Origin: Cryomorphaceae bacterium
GTDB lineage: Bacteria; Bacteroidota; Bacteroidia; Flavobacteriales_D; Crocinitomicaceae
Direction: 5' to 3'
Length of the DNA stretch: 9,356 nucleotides
Assembly (NCBI GenBank): GCA_027485365.1
Contig: JAIXRD010000135.1
Span: forward strand, 1 to 9,356
The notes under the pieces were generated by a model. It was not told the origin of the DNA, did not search any database, and was given only the letters and a program-made list of their open reading frames with translations. The position numbers and the translations under genes were made by a program. Positions 6,204 through 9,356 of the stretch are shown one piece after another (position 1 is the stretch's first letter; each line of letters begins with the position of its first letter).

Positions 6204-7357
6204 TGGCAAAACGAATTTTTGTAGTAGGTGCAGGCACCATGGGTGCAGGTATTGCCCAGTTAGCTGCGCAAAAAGGATTTGAAACGTGGTTGTACGATTT
6301 ATCGGGGGACCAACTGAGTAAAGCGCAGGCAGGAATCAATAAATCCTTAACTACCTTGGTGGAAAAAGGTAAAATTGATGAACGCACACATCACAGCATC
6401 AACGCGCGCTTACATTTTGTTCAATCGCTTGATGAGGCCCGTTTGGCAGATTTAGTAATTGAAGCCATCGTTGAAAATTTAGGCATAAAACATCAAGTGT
6501 TCCAATCCCTAGAACAGGTGGTATCCGCTCACTGTATCTTGGCTTCCAACACCTCCTCCTTATCGATTGCTTCCATTTCAAGCGCCTTAACTTCGCCTGC
6601 ACGGTTTTTAGGGATCCACTTTTTTAATCCCGCAACCCTCATGCCCTTGGTGGAGGTGATTCCAAGCGTGCTTACTTCACCTGAAGTAGTGCTCCAGGCG
6701 GAAGAAATTATTGCTGCTATGGGAAAAACGGTGGCGGTTTGTAAGGATACCCCAGGATTTATCGTGAACCGAGTGGCTCGACCGTTTTATGGGGAAGCCC
6801 TACGAATGTATGAGGAAGGAATCTCTGATTTTGCTACCATTGATTACGCAATGACGTCCATTGGTGGCTTTAAGATGGGGCCCTTTGAATTGATGGATTA
6901 CATTGGAAATGATGTAAACTATACGGTCACTGAAACCGTCTTTGAAGCGTTCTATTTCGATCCACGGTTTAAACCTTCCTTTACCCAAAAACGATTAAAA
7001 GAAGCCGGCTTGTTCGGTAGAAAAACAGGCCGAGGATTTTATGATTATTCCACAGATCGCCCCGAACCTAACAGGGATGAAGCCTTACTTCAACAAATTT
7101 TTAATCGCATTATTGCTATGCTCATTAATGAAGCCTATGATGCCGTATTGATGCAAGTAGCTTCACCAAACGACATTGACCTGGCGATGATGAAGGGAGT
7201 AAATTATCCAAAAGGACTCTTGGCTTGGGCAGAAGAAATTAGTCCTTCCGCGGTCTTATCCCAATTAAATGCACTGCATGAGCGCTATGGGGAAGACCGA
7301 TATCGGCCGAATGCGCTCTTGAAGGATCGCGTAACTGCAGGCAAACCGCTTTGGTAA
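6203..7357 (+). CDS. paaH: 3-hydroxyacyl-CoA dehydrogenase (PaaH/Hbd-like)
   Basis: This 384-residue NAD-dependent enzyme oxidises a 3-hydroxyacyl-CoA to the 3-oxoacyl-CoA. The N-terminal Rossmann domain has GAGTMG (9-14), with D32 at the end of the second strand. The active site is visible as SNTSSL (115-120, S118), IHFFNPA (138-144, H139), E151 in PLVEVI and N189 in TPGFIVNR. A first C-terminal helical domain follows (about 186-285, with GRKTGRGFYDY). The C-terminal part with NEAYDAVLMQVASPNDID and GVNYPKGLLAW is typical of PaaH/PaaC (3-hydroxyadipyl-CoA dehydrogenase) and longer than simple butyryl-type enzymes of about 280-300 residues; E. coli PaaH is longer, about 475. The ATG shares a base with the stop of the isomerase gene. 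Being paired with a PaaG-like gene favours phenylacetate-type catabolism, but 3-hydroxybutyryl-CoA or fatty-acid substrates remain possible. It is the last gene of the tight operon. Confidence 0.9.
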   Translation: MAKRIFVVGAGTMGAGIAQLAAQKGFETWLYDLSGDQLSKAQAGINKSLTTLVEKGKIDERTHHSINARLHFVQSLDEARLADLVIEAIVENLGIKHQVFQSLEQVVSAHCILASNTSSLSIASISSALTSPARFLGIHFFNPATLMPLVEVIPSVLTSPEVVLQAEEIIAAMGKTVAVCKDTPGFIVNRVARPFYGEALRMYEEGISDFATIDYAMTSIGGFKMGPFELMDYIGNDVNYTVTETVFEAFYFDPRFKPSFTQKRLKEAGLFGRKTGRGFYDYSTDRPEPNRDEALLQQIFNRIIAMLINEAYDAVLMQVASPNDIDLAMMKGVNYPKGLLAWAEEISPSAVLSQLNALHERYGEDRYRPNALLKDRVTAGKPLW

Positions 7358-7366
7358 GCCCTTAAA

Positions 7367-7380
7367 AATTCGATGGAATT
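7367..7380 (+). other. Small AT-rich hairpin between paaH-like gene and metK
   Basis: AATTC-GATG-GAATT forms a 5-bp stem with a 4-nt loop, 10 bp after the dehydrogenase stop; a T-run (7386-7390) follows 5 bp later. It could act as a weak terminator for the upstream operon, but the stem is short and AT-rich, and the T-run is also part of the metK -7 box. Confidence 0.2.
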
Positions 7381-7383
7381 CCC

Positions 7384-7391
7384 TATTTTTG
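7384..7391 (+). promoter_or_regulatory. Bacteroidota-type -7 promoter element of metK
   Basis: TATTTTTG matches the TAnnTTTG consensus exactly, 17 bp before the metK ATG, giving an expected leader of only about 10-14 nt. The nearest upstream TTTG (7350-7353) is 30 bp away, too far for a normal -33 box. It indicates that metK is transcribed separately from the upstream operon, with no room for a SAM riboswitch. Confidence 0.5.
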
Positions 7392-7408
7392 CACAAAACA
7401 ATACTTAA

Positions 7409-8665
7409 ATGGCATATTTATTTACTTCAGAGTCGGTGTCAGAAGGGCACCCAGATAAAGTAGCAGACCAAATTTCTGATGCGTTAATCGATCATTTTAT
7501 GGCCTTTGACCCCGCGTCGAAAGTAGCCTGTGAAACCCTAGTGACCACTGGTCAGGTAGTTTTGGCTGGGGAGGTTAAAACCTCGGTATATTTAGATGTT
7601 CAGAAAATTGCACGTGAAACCATTCAAAAGATTGGATATACCAAATCGGAGTATATGTTTGACGCGAATTCGTGTGGTATTTTCTCAGCGATTCACGAGC
7701 AATCCTCTGATATTAATCAAGGGGTAGAGCGTAAAAATCCAGAAGATCAAGGGGCGGGTGACCAAGGAATGATGTTTGGATATGCCACCAAAGAAACGGA
7801 CAATTACATGCCTTTGGCCTTAGATATTGCTCATAAAATTTTACAGGAATTGTCTTGGATTCGCAACAATGAACCGCAGTTAATTTCATATTTACGACCG
7901 GATGCAAAATCTCAAGTAACCATTGAGTATTCGGATGATAACGTACCGCAACGCATTGATACCATCGTAGTTTCAACACAACATGACGATTTTGATGAGG
8001 AAGCTACCATGTTAGCAAAGATTAAAAAAGACATTATAGAAATTGTAATTCCAAGAGTGAAAGCTAAGCTTAAACCGAGCTTACAAGCCTTATTTAATGA
8101 TCAAATCGAATATCACATTAACCCTACTGGTAAGTTTGTAATCGGTGGTCCGCACGGAGATACCGGGTTAACAGGAAGAAAAATCATTGTAGATACCTAC
8201 GGAGGAAAAGGAGCCCATGGAGGTGGAGCGTTCTCTGGTAAAGATCCGTCAAAAGTAGACCGTTCGGCAGCTTATGCTACCCGTCACATTGCGAAAAACA
8301 TGGTGGCTGCAGGCTTGTGTGATGAGGTTTTAGTGCAAGTTTCATATGCGATTGGTGTGGCTGAACCGTGTGGTTTATATGTTAATACCTACGGTACTTC
8401 TAAGGTAGACATGACCGACGGTGAAATCGCTAAGAAAATTGAAGAGATTTTTGACATGCGTCCGTACTTCATTGAACAACGTTTGAAATTAAGAAATCCG
8501 ATCTATTCAGAAACTGCCTCCTTTGGTCACATGGGACGTGATTATGAGAAGAAAACGAAAGTATTTGAAGCGCCAAACGGAGAAAAGAAATCTCTTGAAG
8601 TGGAATTGTTCACATGGGAGAAATTAGATTATGTTGATCGCATCAAAGCGGCATTCAATCTCTAA
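7409..8665 (+). CDS. metK: S-adenosylmethionine synthetase
   Basis: This complete 418-residue methionine adenosyltransferase makes SAM from methionine and ATP in the cytoplasm. The N-terminal ATP-binding segment SEGHPDKVADQISDA (11-25) includes H14 and D16. The two family signatures are clear: GAGDQGMMFGYA (115-126) and GGGAFSGKDPSKVDRSAAY (271-289). GGPHGDTGLTGRK (246-258) supplies further active-site residues. The protein is about 34 residues longer than the E. coli enzyme (384); extra sequence around 190-215 and near the C-terminus is usual for Bacteroidota MetK. The ATG at 7409 is preceded by A-rich sequence without a Shine-Dalgarno, as usual in this phylum. A -7 box lies at 7384-7391. 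The mtnA start follows 2 bp after the stop, so the two are probably cotranscribed. The assignment is secure. Confidence 0.97.
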   Translation: MAYLFTSESVSEGHPDKVADQISDALIDHFMAFDPASKVACETLVTTGQVVLAGEVKTSVYLDVQKIARETIQKIGYTKSEYMFDANSCGIFSAIHEQSSDINQGVERKNPEDQGAGDQGMMFGYATKETDNYMPLALDIAHKILQELSWIRNNEPQLISYLRPDAKSQVTIEYSDDNVPQRIDTIVVSTQHDDFDEEATMLAKIKKDIIEIVIPRVKAKLKPSLQALFNDQIEYHINPTGKFVIGGPHGDTGLTGRKIIVDTYGGKGAHGGGAFSGKDPSKVDRSAAYATRHIAKNMVAAGLCDEVLVQVSYAIGVAEPCGLYVNTYGTSKVDMTDGEIAKKIEEIFDMRPYFIEQRLKLRNPIYSETASFGHMGRDYEKKTKVFEAPNGEKKSLEVELFTWEKLDYVDRIKAAFNL

Positions 8666-8667
8666 GC

Positions 8668-9356
8668 TTGTCCAGTCCATTTAGAACGATTTGGCCCACC
8701 GAAGACCGTTTTGTTGAGGTCATAGATCAGCGATTTTTACCGCACGAATGGGTGGTGGTGAAGTTGCATACCTATCAAGAAGCGGAAGCAGCCATTAAGG
8801 ATATGGTGGTTCGTGGGGCACCCTTGATTGGAGCCACAGCAGCCTATGGAATTTATTTGGCCGCCAAAACCTGCGTTGAGGAAAACCGCAATCAAGACGT
8901 TATGGATCAGGCCTTTGAGGCGCTGGCGAATTCACGACCAACGGCAGTTAACCTGTTCTGGGCCTTGAATCGAATGAAAGCGCGCTTAGAAGGAGCCGAG
9001 GATTTAGTTCAAACCGCTTGGGAAGAAGCCCAGGCCATTGTGGATCAAGACGTAGAAACCTGCCGTTTAATTGGCGTGCACGGTCTTCCGATTTTAGAAG
9101 AAATTGCGGCTAAAAAACCGGGTCAGCGCATTAACATATTAACGCATTGCAATGCGGGCATGTTGGGTTGTATTGAATGGGGTACGGTAACCTCGCCCAT
9201 TTATCAAGCCAAACAGAAGGGTTTTGACGTACATGTTTATGTAGACGAAACGCGACCGCGCAATCAAGGAGCGAACCTTACGGCCTATGAGCTTACACGC
9301 CACGGCATACCGCATACCTTAATTGTGGATAACGCCGGAGGGCATTTGATGCAGCA
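8668..9356 (+). CDS. mtnA: S-methyl-5-thioribose-1-phosphate isomerase, N-terminal part
   Basis: About 229 residues of MtnA are visible before the right edge; the family is usually about 340-370 long. The enzyme converts 5-methylthioribose-1-phosphate to methylthioribulose-1-phosphate in methionine salvage and belongs to the eIF2B-alpha-like fold family. Motifs are DMVVRGAPLIGATAAYG (from residue 45, with R49-G-A-P52), RPTAVNLFWAL (90-100), LTHCNAGMLG with the catalytic cysteine at C161, and DETRPRNQGANLTAYEL (193-209). The visible end, LIVDNAGGHLMQ, stops shortly before the GADRI segment that holds the catalytic aspartate. No in-frame ATG precedes the conserved core (the first is M46), so TTG at 8668 is the best start; it gives MSSPFRTIWPTEDRFVEVIDQ, which aligns well with normal MtnA N-termini. 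The start lies 2 bp after metK, tying SAM synthesis to recycling of its methylthioadenosine by-product. Confidence 0.93.
   Translation, partial: MSSPFRTIWPTEDRFVEVIDQRFLPHEWVVVKLHTYQEAEAAIKDMVVRGAPLIGATAAYGIYLAAKTCVEENRNQDVMDQAFEALANSRPTAVNLFWALNRMKARLEGAEDLVQTAWEEAQAIVDQDVETCRLIGVHGLPILEEIAAKKPGQRINILTHCNAGMLGCIEWGTVTSPIYQAKQKGFDVHVYVDETRPRNQGANLTAYELTRHGIPHTLIVDNAGGHLMQ

Noticed and set aside
7358..7408. SAM riboswitch upstream of metK
   Set aside because: Only 51 bp separate the genes and the -7 box sits 17 bp before the ATG, so a leader is too short for any known SAM aptamer; the only hairpin has a 5-bp AT-rich stem.
1..9356. Mobile elements, CRISPR arrays, tRNA or rRNA genes
   Set aside because: No transposase or integrase motifs, spaced direct repeats or RNA-gene signatures were seen; coding density is near complete and gene content is chromosomal housekeeping or accessory metabolism.

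Overview
The window looks like chromosomal DNA of a Bacteroidota bacterium, probably of the Flavobacteriales. The signs are moderate-to-low GC, -7 boxes of the Bacteroidota type TAnnTTTG, start sites without a clear Shine-Dalgarno, short-signal lipoproteins, a long (418-residue) MetK, and a RecB/AddA-like helicase with the start typical of that phylum. The species cannot be read from the sequence.

Layout. Positions 1-1165 (minus) hold the N-terminal third of a UvrD/RecB-like helicase that runs off the left edge. A 57-bp divergent region follows; it carries a perfect 6-5-6 inverted repeat that overlaps a -7 box and the start codon of the next gene. From 1223 to 7357 six plus-strand genes are packed with gaps or overlaps of 17 bp or less: an MbnP-family lipoprotein, an MbnH/MauG-like di-heme peroxidase lipoprotein, a conserved cytoplasmic protein of unknown function, a WYL-domain regulator, a PaaG-like enoyl-CoA isomerase and a PaaH-like 3-hydroxyacyl-CoA dehydrogenase. 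A 51-bp gap with a second -7 box precedes metK (7409-8665). metK is followed 2 bp later by mtnA, which starts at TTG and is cut by the right edge.

How the genes fit together. MbnP and MbnH form a known envelope pair in which the di-heme enzyme oxidises a tryptophan of its partner, which then binds copper. The PaaG/PaaH pair fits CoA-ester catabolism (phenylacetate or similar), but no ring oxygenase is present here. metK and mtnA are the entry and an early salvage step of the SAM/methylthioadenosine cycle. The most interesting part is the middle of the operon: a conserved uncharacterised protein and a WYL regulator sit between the copper/heme lipoprotein pair and the CoA enzymes, with a candidate operator at the head. 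No mobile element, CRISPR array, tRNA or rRNA gene was seen, and no stretch over 300 bp lacks a gene.
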